A stretch of 64,000 nucleotides of DNA from Endozoicomonas sp. G2_1 (GCF_017744155.1 NZ_JAGHQT010000005.1:62001-126000), one strand, 5' to 3'; counted from the first letter of the stretch, positions 37,100-47,029 are shown. The notes: a model not told the origin generated them from the letters alone. Program-made: numbers and translations.

Positions 37100-37372
37100 G
37101 CCATTGTTCACCATATTTATTCTAGCGGGTTAAACTGTCACTAAGATCGTTATTATTTTTGAAATTAGAACAATTGGTTACAAAAAATAATGCCTCGTTA
37201 TTGAACAATTCTTTCGGTGCTATAATTGACCACCTAATCAACTCAATTGGTATAAATGCAATTCTTATCACTGAAGCTCTTATATAAAGTCATGTTATGA
37301 TATAACATATTTGTTTTTGGAATATCTTATTTCATTTTGGGTAGATAAATTTTAATAGGAGTAGTAAAGGAA

Positions 37373-37765
37373 GTGTTTAGCTTAGATACGTATTTAAAAC
37401 ACAGCAAAATAGTGGCGGCGTTCGCAATTTTCATATCGCTGTTAGCGTGGGGAAGTGAGTTTTCTGGGTTAGTGTATATTTGCCCTTATTGTCGGGTGCA
37501 GCGCACAGTGATTGGTATACTGGGATTGATACTGATTTCTCCAATTGCGTCCCATTGGATCGCGCGATATATGTCTTTAGTGTTTGGCTTTTTTGGTGCA
37601 GTAGTCGCTGCTAACCAGCATTTTATGGGTTGGAAGAAAATTTCTGCCGGATCATTTACCTTTAATGAAAATATCTTTATTGACCCATTTCTATTATCTG
37701 GCTTTGCTCTGACCGCAATTATAGGTTTGACCTATCTAATACTGTATTCAGGCAATAAGCGCTAA
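37373..37765 (+). CDS. DsbB-like four-helix membrane protein with a single Cys pair
   Basis: A 130-residue protein with four hydrophobic segments (about 13-30, 45-64, 68-86 and 106-126). The first outside loop carries CPYC at residues 37-40 followed by Arg44 four positions later, the spacing seen in DsbB between its CxxC and the quinone-binding Arg. The second outside loop (about 87-105), where DsbB has its second Cys pair, has none. It may be a quinone-linked thiol oxidase variant or a relative with another role. The start is GTG, with AGGAG 11 bases upstream. It is flanked by two similar terminators, so it forms its own unit. Confidence 0.65.
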   Translation: MFSLDTYLKHSKIVAAFAIFISLLAWGSEFSGLVYICPYCRVQRTVIGILGLILISPIASHWIARYMSLVFGFFGAVVAANQHFMGWKKISAGSFTFNENIFIDPFLLSGFALTAIIGLTYLILYSGNKR

Positions 37766-37811
37766 CTTTTGTCTGTAATTAGAATAATAACTAGTTGAGA
37801 CGTCGATTAGC

Positions 37812-37848
37812 AAAACCCCAAAACTAAATAGTTTTGGGGTTTTCTTTT
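37812..37848 (+). terminator. Rho-independent terminator after the DsbB-like gene
   Basis: AAAACCCCAAAAC, 6-base loop, GTTTTGGGGTTTT and a T-rich tail, 46 bases past the stop. It is a near copy of the terminator upstream of the same gene. Confidence 0.9.
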
Positions 37849-37887
37849 ATACTCGATTAAACGGTATGATTGCGCCTAGGAGGGCCC

Positions 37888-39894
37888 ATGCACACATCAA
37901 CTTCTTCAAATCTCAACTCGTTGTTAAAACAACACTTCGGCTTTGACAACTTTCGCGAAGGCCAACAACAATGTGTTGAACAGCTTTTATCTGGCCGTTC
38001 TAGTTTAGCTATTTTTCCTACCGGTTCAGGTAAGTCACTGTGTTATCAGTTTGCTGCTTTGCAGCTGCCACATTTAACACTGGTGATTTCACCGCTGTTG
38101 GCCTTGATGAAAGATCAGCTTGAATTTTTGCATAGCAAAGGTATTGCCGCTGCCAGTTTAGACTCTAGCTTGACCCCAGAGCAGAATAAGCAAGTGATGG
38201 CGGATGTGAGTCAAGGGCGCATCAAGATTTTAATGGTCTCTGTAGAGCGTTTTAAAAATGAACGCTTTCGTCGTTTTATTGAAACCGTGCCACTGTCTAT
38301 GTTGGTGGTTGATGAAGCTCACTGTATTTCTGAATGGGGTCACAACTTTCGCCCCGATTACTTGAAACTGCCGTATTATCGCGAGCAGCTCAATATCCCT
38401 TTGGTGCTGTTGTTAACCGCGACCGCAACAGCAAATGTAAAACGAGATATGGCGACAAAGTTTGCGATTGCTGACGGTGATATCGTGCAAACTGGCTTTT
38501 ATCGGCAAAATTTAGCGTTGTCGGTACGCGGTGTTGCCGAACAAGACAAGCCAGCGGCGTTATTTGCCGAACTTGAGCAACAAGCCCCTGGCGCGAGTGG
38601 CATTGTTTATGTCACCTTACAGCAAAGTGCTGAACAAGTTGCTAACACCTTGGCTGCTAAAGGTATTAGCGCTGTTGCCTATCACGCGGGCTTAGCCGAC
38701 GACAAGCGTCAGTTAATTCAGCAACAGTTTATGCGGGGGCAGTATCAAGTGGTGGTGGCGACCATTGCTTTTGGCATGGGGATAGATAAAGCCGATATTC
38801 GCTTTGTTATTCATTACGACCTGCCGAAATCGATTGAAAACTACAGTCAGGAAATTGGCCGTGCCGGTCGCGATGGCTTGCCAGCTCAATGTATCAGTTT
38901 GGCAAACCTAAACAGCGTTAATACCTTAGAAAATTTTGTCTATGGCGATACCCCTGAACTTTCAGGCATTCAGTTGGTGCTTGATGATATTGCCCAAACT
39001 AGTCCCGGCCAACGTTGGGAAATGCAATTACACGCTTTGTCGAGTAGCGCAAACATTCGTCAGCTACCACTAAAAACTTTGTTAGTGCAGCTAGAACTCG
39101 CAGGTGTTATTCAACCGCTATACAGTTATTTTGCCGAATTTAAACTCAAGTTTATCGCAGATCAATCGTCGATTCTTGCGCGTTTCCAAGGTGAACGGCA
39201 AGAGTTTTTAACGGCGGTGTTTGCTGCCATTGAAATGAAAAAAGTATGGGGTGAAGTTAACTTTGAGCAGTTGTTTGCCAGCTACGATTGCGATCGCGCT
39301 CGAGTGGTTACGGCATTAGAGTATTTGGCTCAAAAACAACTTATTGAGCTACAAACAAGGCTGAGCACTGAAGTTTTTGCTGTCGATTGGAGCAGGCTCC
39401 AGCAACCTGCATTAGCTCAAGGGCTGCACAACTACTTTGTTGATAAAGAGCAAAAAGAAATTGCTCGAATAGAACAACTGATTAGCTTCTTCCAACGAAA
39501 TACCTGTTTGAACCGTTATTTAATTGAGTATTTTGACGATCAACACGCCGAGCAATCCATTGACCAAAGTGGGCAACAGTTTGCTTGTGGTCATTGCTCT
39601 GCATGCCATGGGCAAAGCGCGCACTTACCTCGCGCAGAAATGCTTGATACACCGACTGCGAGTGATATCAGCTCATTGTTAATTGGGCTTCGGCAACATT
39701 TAACTCAGCAAAGTGATAAGCAAGACCAAATGTTACCACCGTTAACGAATACCATTTATTGCCGATTTTTGATGGGTATCACTATGCCCTTGTTCACTCG
39801 TTATAAAGTGCGCAGTGTCGATGGCTTTGGCGCGTTGTCGGCTCATCGTTACGCTGATGTTTTACGGCTTATTGATGCTATAAAACTGGAATAA
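37888..39894 (+). CDS. RecQ-family ATP-dependent DNA helicase
   Basis: A 668-residue 3'-5' helicase. FPTGSGKS (about residues 48-55) is Walker A, VVDEAHCISEWGH the DEAH box plus aromatic loop, and FGMGIDKADIR with EIGRAGRDG are motifs V and VI. The zinc region is reduced to a first Cys in NTCLNRYL and a later CGHCSAC. No clear HRDC domain follows, unlike canonical RecQ of E. coli, so this may be a second, shorter-tailed RecQ. The start is the ATG at 37888, which has AGGAGG directly upstream; a TTG six codons earlier is rejected. Confidence 0.9.
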   Translation: MHTSTSSNLNSLLKQHFGFDNFREGQQQCVEQLLSGRSSLAIFPTGSGKSLCYQFAALQLPHLTLVISPLLALMKDQLEFLHSKGIAAASLDSSLTPEQNKQVMADVSQGRIKILMVSVERFKNERFRRFIETVPLSMLVVDEAHCISEWGHNFRPDYLKLPYYREQLNIPLVLLLTATATANVKRDMATKFAIADGDIVQTGFYRQNLALSVRGVAEQDKPAALFAELEQQAPGASGIVYVTLQQSAEQVANTLAAKGISAVAYHAGLADDKRQLIQQQFMRGQYQVVVATIAFGMGIDKADIRFVIHYDLPKSIENYSQEIGRAGRDGLPAQCISLANLNSVNTLENFVYGDTPELSGIQLVLDDIAQTSPGQRWEMQLHALSSSANIRQLPLKTLLVQLELAGVIQPLYSYFAEFKLKFIADQSSILARFQGERQEFLTAVFAAIEMKKVWGEVNFEQLFASYDCDRARVVTALEYLAQKQLIELQTRLSTEVFAVDWSRLQQPALAQGLHNYFVDKEQKEIARIEQLISFFQRNTCLNRYLIEYFDDQHAEQSIDQSGQQFACGHCSACHGQSAHLPRAEMLDTPTASDISSLLIGLRQHLTQQSDKQDQMLPPLTNTIYCRFLMGITMPLFTRYKVRSVDGFGALSAHRYADVLRLIDAIKLE

Positions 39895-39966
39895 TTCAAA
39901 CAGCTGTTTTAAGGTGCTATTATCAAGCACATCGCAATCGAAGAAGACCAATAGTACGAGGCAAAT

Positions 39967-40806
39967 ATGCAGTTTAAAGGCACCGAAAATTACGTTGCAA
40001 CTGATGATTTACAAATGGCGGTTAACGCTGCGATTACCCTAGCAAGACCTTTGCTAATTAAAGGTGAGCCGGGCACAGGTAAAACCATGTTGGCTGAGCA
40101 AGTGTCTGCTGCTTTGGGCAAAAAGCTATTGTGCTGGCACATCAAATCAACCACTAAAGCTCAGCAGGGCTTGTATGAGTACGACGCCGTTTCTCGTTTG
40201 CGCGATTCGCAATTAGGTGATGAGAAAGTCTATGACATTGCCAACTACATTAAAAAAGGCATGTTGTGGCAAGCATTCGAAGCCGAAGAACAAGTGGTAT
40301 TGTTGATTGACGAAATTGATAAGGCCGACATTGAATTCCCCAATGACTTGTTGGTGGAACTCGATAAAATGGAGTTCAGTGTTTACGAAACCGGTGAGCG
40401 GGTTGTTGCTAAGCATCGTCCGATCATCATTATTACCTCGAACAATGAAAAAGAGCTGCCAGATGCCTTTTTGCGTCGTTGTTTCTTCCATTATATTCAG
40501 TTTCCTGATCGCGACACTATGGAGCAGATTGTTCAGGTTCACTACCCAGACTTAAAACAGCAATTGGTAAAACAAGCGCTCGAGCTTTTCTTTCAGGTGC
40601 GTGAAATTAATGGTTTGAAGAAAAAACCATCAACTTCTGAATTAATTGATTGGTTGAAGTTGCTGATGGCTGACGAGTTGTCTGCCGAAGCATTACAAAG
40701 TGATGACATTAAAGACGCGCTGCCGCCGCTGTATGGCGCGTTGCTGAAAAACGAGCAAGACGTTCACATGCTTGAGCGCTTGGCTTTTATGTCTCGTCGT
40801 CGTTAA
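39967..40806 (+). CDS. MoxR-type AAA+ ATPase
   Basis: A 279-residue MoxR/CbbQ-like AAA+ ATPase. Walker A is GEPGTGKT (33-40), Walker B is LLIDEIDKAD (about 113-122) and sensor residues lie in IIITSNNEKELPDAFLRRC. Such ATPases act with VWA proteins to remodel or insert metal centres in target enzymes, or in membrane stress. GAGG precedes the ATG. The VWA partner starts 21 bases after its stop. The client protein is not visible in the window. Confidence 0.93.
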   Translation: MQFKGTENYVATDDLQMAVNAAITLARPLLIKGEPGTGKTMLAEQVSAALGKKLLCWHIKSTTKAQQGLYEYDAVSRLRDSQLGDEKVYDIANYIKKGMLWQAFEAEEQVVLLIDEIDKADIEFPNDLLVELDKMEFSVYETGERVVAKHRPIIIITSNNEKELPDAFLRRCFFHYIQFPDRDTMEQIVQVHYPDLKQQLVKQALELFFQVREINGLKKKPSTSELIDWLKLLMADELSAEALQSDDIKDALPPLYGALLKNEQDVHMLERLAFMSRRR

Positions 40807-40827
40807 GCTCGTTCGGTTTGCATCGCC

Positions 40828-42003
40828 ATGTTAATTGATTTTTTTCAAACGCTGCGCAAGGCCGAAGTGCCGGTAACCGTTAAGGAGTTACTGACCTTAA
40901 TGTCGGCACTTGAGCACAATTTGGCATTCGCCAATCTGGATGATTTTTATCTGCTGTCGCGTGTTTGTTTGGTCAAAGACGAAAAACACTACGATAAGTT
41001 TGATCGCGCTTTTGGTTATTATTTTAAAGGCCTCGACGATATAAAGTTGTTTCCCGACAACGACATTCCCAAAGATTGGCTACAAGCTGAGTTTTTAAAA
41101 CAACTCAGCGAAGAAGAAAAAGCACAAATTGAAGCGCTTGGCGGTCTCGATAAGTTGATGGAAACTTTGGAAGAGCGTTTAAAAGAGCAGGAAAAACGCC
41201 ACGCTGGCGGTAACAAGTGGATTGGCACAGGAGGCACATCGCCTTTTGGTCACAGCGGTTACAACCCCGAGGGTATTCGCATTGGTGGCGAAAGCCGTCA
41301 TAAACGCGCGGTAAAAGTTTGGGAACAACGTCAGTACCAGAATTTAGATGATCAAGTCGAATTAGGTACTCGCAATATTAAAGTGGCACTGCGCAAACTG
41401 CGCAAGTTTGCTCGTACCGGTGTTGCCGAAGAGCTCGATTTAAACGACACCATTAAGTCTACTGCCAACAACGCGGGCTTACTCGATATTAAGATGGTGC
41501 CTGAACGCCACAATGCGGTGAAGGTATTGCTGTTTTTTGATATCGGTGGCTCGATGGACCCATACATTCACATGTGCGAGCAATTATTTTCAGCGGCGCG
41601 CAGTGAATTTAAGCACCTTGAATACTTCTATTTTCACAATTGTGTTTATGAAAAACTCTGGCGTGACAACAACCGCCGTTATCAGGATGTTATCAGTACA
41701 CTCGACGTATTACACACATATGGTAAAGATTATCGCGTCATTTTTATTGGTGATGCGGCAATGTCGCCATACGAGTTACTGAGCAGCTATGGCAGTGTTG
41801 AACACATGAATGAAGAAACCGGGCAAGTATGGTTGCAACGCATTTTAGATACTTGGTCGAAAGCGGTGTGGTTAAATCCAAGTCATCAAGGCAGTTGGCA
41901 ATACACCCAAACTACGCAATTGATTAAAGAACAACTCGATAATCACATGTATCCGCTGACCCTCGAAGGACTAGAGCAGGCGATCAGTTATTTGTCGAAG
42001 TAA
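40828..42003 (+). CDS. CoxE-type VWA-domain protein
   Basis: A 391-residue partner of the MoxR ATPase. The N-terminal 200 residues are helical and charged. The VWA-like C-terminal half begins near 225 and carries DIGGSM (about 238-243), a MIDAS motif in which the usual DxSxS second Ser is Gly. This matches CoxE-like proteins such as those next to MoxR genes in many proteobacteria. Together they probably form a chaperone that matures a metalloenzyme or regulates a membrane target. No oxidase genes are adjacent, so the client is unknown. Confidence 0.9.
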   Translation: MLIDFFQTLRKAEVPVTVKELLTLMSALEHNLAFANLDDFYLLSRVCLVKDEKHYDKFDRAFGYYFKGLDDIKLFPDNDIPKDWLQAEFLKQLSEEEKAQIEALGGLDKLMETLEERLKEQEKRHAGGNKWIGTGGTSPFGHSGYNPEGIRIGGESRHKRAVKVWEQRQYQNLDDQVELGTRNIKVALRKLRKFARTGVAEELDLNDTIKSTANNAGLLDIKMVPERHNAVKVLLFFDIGGSMDPYIHMCEQLFSAARSEFKHLEYFYFHNCVYEKLWRDNNRRYQDVISTLDVLHTYGKDYRVIFIGDAAMSPYELLSSYGSVEHMNEETGQVWLQRILDTWSKAVWLNPSHQGSWQYTQTTQLIKEQLDNHMYPLTLEGLEQAISYLSK

Positions 42004-42021
42004 TCGTTTTTTAAGCTATCA

Positions 42022-42678
42022 CTAACGGCTTTGGTTGTCGTTAATATGCAGGCCAACTAAGCGAGCAACTAATACTGTTAGGTAGAGTTGACCAACTACA
42101 GCTTCCATCGCGGCAATTGAACGAGCTTGTGGCGCAATTGGGGTTAAATCACCATAGCCCAAGGTGGTTAAAGTCACCATGCTAAAGTACATCAGCTCAC
42201 TAATCCGTTGCTGTGGATGGGTTTCAACATCGAAATTAAACGCCTCTGGGATGAAAATAGCAGTAATACCGTAGAGCATTGCCCAAAACATCGCTAATGC
42301 GAAATAAATACAGATTGCTGAAATTAAGGTGTTGTTGTCGACCGACTTTTTGGCAAAAATTTCTCTGGTCATGCTGACAATCAAGAGCAGCAAAAAGCCG
42401 CCGGTAATGGCAAAAAAGAACAACAGTTCTTTAAGCTCTTGTTTTTGATCGTAACTCAACAGAGATAAAACCACTGGCACCATCAATAATATCGAGCTGA
42501 TTAAGTGAGCTTTAGTATCACTTAAAATGATAAACGACATGATCAGAGACGAGATGACAAAAATGTTCATCGGTTGCAGTGTCGCCGGAAAAAATGGCGT
42601 TGCGACAAAAGCCAAGGTCATGCTGATCAGCAAGCCCCAATAACCATATCTTTCTCGCCAAAGGTGATATTGATTCAT
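42022..42678 (-). CDS. Potassium channel-like protein, single pore domain
   Basis: A 218-residue membrane protein. The selectivity filter is TLGYGD (172-177), followed by a last helix and a short tail with no TrkA/RCK domain. Five or six hydrophobic segments precede the pore, so it resembles a small two-to-six-helix ion channel. Potassium conduction is predicted from the filter. Gating is unknown. It is convergent with coxE, whose stop is 18 bases away, and lies downstream of the terminator of the RND genes. Confidence 0.85.
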   Translation of the reverse strand: MNQYHLWRERYGYWGLLISMTLAFVATPFFPATLQPMNIFVISSLIMSFIILSDTKAHLISSILLMVPVVLSLLSYDQKQELKELLFFFAITGGFLLLLIVSMTREIFAKKSVDNNTLISAICIYFALAMFWAMLYGITAIFIPEAFNFDVETHPQQRISELMYFSMVTLTTLGYGDLTPIAPQARSIAAMEAVVGQLYLTVLVARLVGLHINDNQSR

Positions 42679-42699
42679 AGAGTTATTTTGATAATTGTC

Positions 42700-42737
42700 G
42701 ATAGAAAATAAAGAGCACCGGGTTATCGGTGCTCTTT
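42700..42737 (-). terminator. Terminator of the RND efflux operon
   Basis: An 11-base stem AAAGAGCACCG/CGGTGCTCTTT with a 6-base loop stands 22 bases past the RND stop. On the minus strand it is followed by TATTTTCTA. T-rich bases on the other side could make it work in both directions. Confidence 0.85.
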
Positions 42738-42759
42738 AAATTGTTTTATTTTGGTCGAA

Positions 42760-45700
42760 TTAACCTTTTGGCGTACTGATCTTAAAGATTGAACAGTACA
42801 CCAGTGGTACTACAACTAGGGTTAATACTGTCGCAACACCAAGACCCGCCATAATGACAATCGCCATACTAAAGAAGAAGTCATCGGCGATTAACGGAAT
42901 CATACCCAGCACCGTGGTTAGTGCTGCCATTGAGACCGGACGAACACGACTCTTAGTGGCTTCAACAACCGCGTCGTAAGGCGCTTTACCGGCTTTAAGC
43001 TCAATGTTAATTTGCTCGACCAAGACGATACCGTTTTTCACCATCATACCCGTTAAGCTCAGTAGGCCAAGCAGTGCCATAAAGCCAAATGGTGCCCCAG
43101 CCACTAACATACCTAGGGTAACCCCGATAACGGCCAATGGTACCGACGCCCAAATTGCCAAACCAGCGCGGAACGAGTTAAACAGTAGTACGGTAATGAT
43201 AAACATAATGAGGTAGCCTATCGGCAAACCGGCAAATACCGCTTTTTGAGCATCGTTCGCCGCTTCGTACTCACCGCCCCAGTCAATACTGTAACCTGCT
43301 GGTAAATCGAGTTGATCGATTTGCGGTTTAACAATTTGTAGCAAGTCATTGGCGGTGCGTTCGCCCATAATATCGTGGTCAGCAGTAACTACTAGACTGC
43401 GTTTACGGTCGCGACGAGCGATAATTGGGTCTTCCCAAATAATCTCAAAATCGTCAACCACTTGAGTAATTGGAATGTAACGTTGGTTGGCACGACTGAA
43501 AATTTGTAAGTCGAATAAACTGTCGATGCTTAAACGTTCTTCGTCAGGTAAACGGACAACAATCGGCAACAAGTCAGAGCCGTCGCGGTACAAACCAAAA
43601 TTAGCACCTTCAAAACTTGCTTTGAGCAATTGGTCGACATCGCTTTTACTAACACCGACTCGACGGGCAGCTGCTTCGTTGATGATTGGACGAATCACTT
43701 TTACCTGTTGACGCCAGTCGTCGCGAATATTGCGAGCAAAGTCGACTTGTTCAAGAATTGCTTTCACTTTATCGGCTTGTACTCTTAAAACATCTGGCTC
43801 AGGACCTGAAATACGGACCTCGATTTTGGCATCAGTTGACGGGCCAATTTCTAGACGTTTTACCTTGTAAAATACGTCTGAATGGTTGTTATCCATGTAC
43901 TCACGTAAGCTGAAAATACCTTGCTCGACATTTTCCAAATTATCCATGCGGACAATCATTTGGCTATAGGCCGAATACAAATTGGTTGCTTGGTAAGTGA
44001 GCATAAAGCGCAGCGCGCCACGGCCAACGGTTGTTGTTACCTGCTCAGTTCCATTGAACGACATAACCTCGCGCTCAATATCCTTAATCGCTTCGCTGTT
44101 GTAAACGATATCAGTACCTTGCTTATGCCAAACATCAATTAAGAACATTGGCGTGGTTGCCGGCGGGAAGAAGGCTTGTTTAACTTGGCTAAAACCAACA
44201 ACGGCAGCGATCAGCGAAGCAAGTGTCGCGGTATAGAATACCGCTCGGTACTTCAGTGCGAAGTTTAAGATTGCAATGATAACGCCGTTTTTTTCTTCAA
44301 CTTCAACTTTCTGATTCTGCTCTTGGTTATCATTGTCTTTAAAAAACAATGAGGCTAAAAACGGTGTAATGGTAATCGCCGTAATCCAGCTTAAAAATAG
44401 CGATATTAATAGTACCCAGTAGAGGCTGCCGGCAAATTCACCCGTTGCGTCACTCGATAAACCTATTGGCGCAAAAGCAGTAATCGCAATAATGGTTGCA
44501 CCGAGCAGTGGCCATTGGGTTTGTTTGACTATGAGCGAAGCGGCTTCAACAATGGTTAAGCGGCGCTTTTGTCCGGACATAATACCTTCGGTAATAACAA
44601 TCGCGTTATCAACCAACATCCCGAGGGCGATAATTAAGGCACCGAGTGAAATGCGTTGTAATTCAATTCCCATTTCTAGCATAAAGATAAAGGTACCCAT
44701 CACAGTCATGAATAAGACCAGACCGATAATGGTGCCCGCTTGCCAACCCATAGAGAAAAACAGCACGATAATAACAATCGCGACCGCTGATACTAAGTTG
44801 AATAAGAAGTCATTAACTGAGTTTTCAACTTCAACTGGTTGGTTGTAAATAACGTCGATGTCTAGACCGATTGGTTGGTATGCCTTTAACTCATCGAGTT
44901 TCTGCGTGATTAAAGCACCAACATCAACAACGTTAACACCAGGGCCAAAAGAAACCCCCAATAAAAGCGCATTGTTGCCGTTGTAACGGGTAATGTTGCT
45001 TGGCATTTCACTGTATACGCGCGAGACGTTTGCGACATCACCAAGATAAATTAAGTTCGGGTTATTCGGCGAGCTAATAATTAAGCGATTGAGCTCTTCA
45101 ATTGATTGAAATTCGCCAGAAGAATAAAAGCGTATGCGCTCAGAATTCAGTGCGATGCTACCAGCATCAGAAACGGTGTTTTGAGTATTGAGTATTTGGC
45201 TCAGTCGGTCGAGCGAGATACCCAGTGATGCCAATTTAGAGCGTGAGATTTCTACCACAACAATTTCGTTGCGTTCGCCTTGAATATCCACTTTACCGAC
45301 ACCGTTTACGGTAATCAGTTCGCGTTTAAGGAAATCGGCAAAGTTACTGAGATCTTTGTCGGTATAGTTATCACCTGATATCGATAACAGAACACCGAAA
45401 ACATCGCCGAAATCATCGCGGATAAGGGGTTCGCTAACTCCAGGAGGGAAGCGAACATAAACGTCTAAAATACGTCGTCTAAGCTCGTCCCAGATTTGCT
45501 CTAACTCTTTTTTACGGTAAATCGACTTCATCTCAACGGTAATTTGCGATAAGCCCGATGAAGAGGTTGATTTAACGTTTTTCAAATAAGGTAAGCGTTG
45601 CAGCGCTTCCTCAAGTGGCAGGGTGACCTCTTCCTCTACCTGCTGCGGTGAAGCACCCGGATAGTTGGTAATAATTAACGCTTGTTTAATCGTAAACTGC

Positions 45701-45813
45701 GGATCTTCTAAGCGGCCAACATTTAGGAATGAGACAATACCGCCAATGATTAAGATAGCGATAACCAGCCAACTGGTGGTCGAGTTTTTAATGAAATACT
45801 TGGCGAAATCCAT
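42760..45813 (-). CDS. RND efflux permease (HAE1-like)
   Basis: A 1017-residue inner-membrane proton-driven pump of the AcrB/MexB superfamily. It has twelve membrane helices in two halves, with large periplasmic loops after helices 1 and 7. Helix 4 carries LGMLVDNAIVI, the acidic residue pair expected for proton relay. The sequence is nearer to the divergent group of RND pumps (VexF/CusA-like HAE1) than to AcrB itself. It is coupled to the membrane-fusion gene: the ATG at 45813 starts 3 bases after that stop. Drugs, bile salts or other amphiphiles are plausible substrates; none can be named. No outer-membrane channel gene is in the operon. Confidence 0.94.
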   Translation of the reverse strand: MDFAKYFIKNSTTSWLVIAILIIGGIVSFLNVGRLEDPQFTIKQALIITNYPGASPQQVEEEVTLPLEEALQRLPYLKNVKSTSSSGLSQITVEMKSIYRKKELEQIWDELRRRILDVYVRFPPGVSEPLIRDDFGDVFGVLLSISGDNYTDKDLSNFADFLKRELITVNGVGKVDIQGERNEIVVVEISRSKLASLGISLDRLSQILNTQNTVSDAGSIALNSERIRFYSSGEFQSIEELNRLIISSPNNPNLIYLGDVANVSRVYSEMPSNITRYNGNNALLLGVSFGPGVNVVDVGALITQKLDELKAYQPIGLDIDVIYNQPVEVENSVNDFLFNLVSAVAIVIIVLFFSMGWQAGTIIGLVLFMTVMGTFIFMLEMGIELQRISLGALIIALGMLVDNAIVITEGIMSGQKRRLTIVEAASLIVKQTQWPLLGATIIAITAFAPIGLSSDATGEFAGSLYWVLLISLFLSWITAITITPFLASLFFKDNDNQEQNQKVEVEEKNGVIIAILNFALKYRAVFYTATLASLIAAVVGFSQVKQAFFPPATTPMFLIDVWHKQGTDIVYNSEAIKDIEREVMSFNGTEQVTTTVGRGALRFMLTYQATNLYSAYSQMIVRMDNLENVEQGIFSLREYMDNNHSDVFYKVKRLEIGPSTDAKIEVRISGPEPDVLRVQADKVKAILEQVDFARNIRDDWRQQVKVIRPIINEAAARRVGVSKSDVDQLLKASFEGANFGLYRDGSDLLPIVVRLPDEERLSIDSLFDLQIFSRANQRYIPITQVVDDFEIIWEDPIIARRDRKRSLVVTADHDIMGERTANDLLQIVKPQIDQLDLPAGYSIDWGGEYEAANDAQKAVFAGLPIGYLIMFIITVLLFNSFRAGLAIWASVPLAVIGVTLGMLVAGAPFGFMALLGLLSLTGMMVKNGIVLVEQINIELKAGKAPYDAVVEATKSRVRPVSMAALTTVLGMIPLIADDFFFSMAIVIMAGLGVATVLTLVVVPLVYCSIFKISTPKG

Positions 45814-45815
45814 TT

Positions 45816-46883
45816 TTATAGGCCTCGCTCTTGCTGCCAAATCGAAACAGTAATGCCTTCGCGTAAACGATGAACACCAGCAACAACAATAACGTCACCA
45901 GCTTTTAAGCCTTCAGAAACTTCGATACCTTCAGAGTTAACCCCAGATACGGTTATTTTCTTGCTTTTTAGCTGCATATTCTCGTCAATTATCCATACAT
46001 ATGACGTTTCGCTATCACCAGGCTTAGTGAAAGTCGCTGTGTTAGGTATGGTGATTGCCGTGATTGGATTATTAACGACTTTGTCTAACTCAACGCGCAC
46101 GGTTGCTGCCATGCCAGGCAATACATTGAAGTCTTCTGGCGCGGCCAAACTAAATACAACTTTAAATGAATTTGTTGATGCGTCAGGCTCTGTATTAAAT
46201 TCTTTTAAGTCAGCTAGGAAAGACTTGCTTGGTTCATTTTCAAAAATAATGCTTGGGCGATAGTCATTGCCTTTGCGCAGGCGAAACATAATTGCTTCTG
46301 GCACTTGAATCGCGATGTCGATAACGTTTAGGTCTTGTGCGGTAATGATCGGTTGCTTGGCTTGGATACTCTCGAAATTTTCTAAGTGTACTTTAGCAAC
46401 AGTCGTATCAAATGGTGCTTTCAGTACAGTGTATTCAAGTTCATTTTTGCGAGCTGAAAGCTGAGATTCAGCTGACTTAAAACGAGCATATGCGGTATCA
46501 AAGTCTGAGGCTGAAATTAATTTTTCATCAACTAGCTGCTCTGCACGTGAATACTGAGATTTGGCAAGGTCATAATCGGCTTGCGCGCGATCAACATTGA
46601 GTTTGTAATCTTTAGGGTCAAGAGTTGCGATAACGGCACCTTTGGCGACTCGCTGACCTGGTTTAACATCAAGTGTAATTAACTCACCTGGTACGCGAAA
46701 CGATAGTACTGCGTTTTCAGTCGCTTCAACGAGTCCTGGAAAGTTGCGGATGTGATCAGCACTTTTTTCCGTCAAGGTAAATGCTTTGACGGGTCTAATA
46801 ACTTCTTTTTGAACTTCAACGGTTTGTTCTGAACAAGCTGTAATAAGCAATGAAAAGAACAACGCCAAGTAAACTGTTTTCAT
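45816..46883 (-). CDS. RND efflux membrane-fusion lipoprotein
   Basis: A 355-residue HlyD/AcrA-like periplasmic adaptor. The signal peptide has a lipobox LITAC with Cys17, so it is a lipoprotein. A short lipoyl half-domain, helical hairpin (about 95-150), second lipoyl part and beta barrel follow, as in RND adaptors. It joins the inner-membrane pump to an outer-membrane channel such as TolC. It is the first gene of the minus-strand operon, divergent from tetR, with AGGT at proper spacing before the ATG. Confidence 0.93.
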   Translation of the reverse strand: MKTVYLALFFSLLITACSEQTVEVQKEVIRPVKAFTLTEKSADHIRNFPGLVEATENAVLSFRVPGELITLDVKPGQRVAKGAVIATLDPKDYKLNVDRAQADYDLAKSQYSRAEQLVDEKLISASDFDTAYARFKSAESQLSARKNELEYTVLKAPFDTTVAKVHLENFESIQAKQPIITAQDLNVIDIAIQVPEAIMFRLRKGNDYRPSIIFENEPSKSFLADLKEFNTEPDASTNSFKVVFSLAAPEDFNVLPGMAATVRVELDKVVNNPITAITIPNTATFTKPGDSETSYVWIIDENMQLKSKKITVSGVNSEGIEVSEGLKAGDVIVVAGVHRLREGITVSIWQQERGL

Positions 46884-47029
46884 CGGTTTTACCTATACTT
46901 AAAAGATTTTGTGCTACGTGTGTAAGGACTATCTAACCGCTCAAGTGGCGCTTAAAAGCCTAGTAGATCTTAGTTTAGCTGAACTTTGTTACCAGCTAAT
47001 AACTATTTGAATTTAAATTAATCAATAAT

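Noticed and set aside
42022-42678. Classification of the channel-like protein as a TrkA/Kef system
   Set aside because: No RCK/TrkA-N domain and no antiporter helices; only a single TLGYGD filter is present.
44492-44848. Plus-strand frame opposite the RND permease gene
   Set aside because: Shadow of a membrane-protein gene; no signal, motif or ribosome site.
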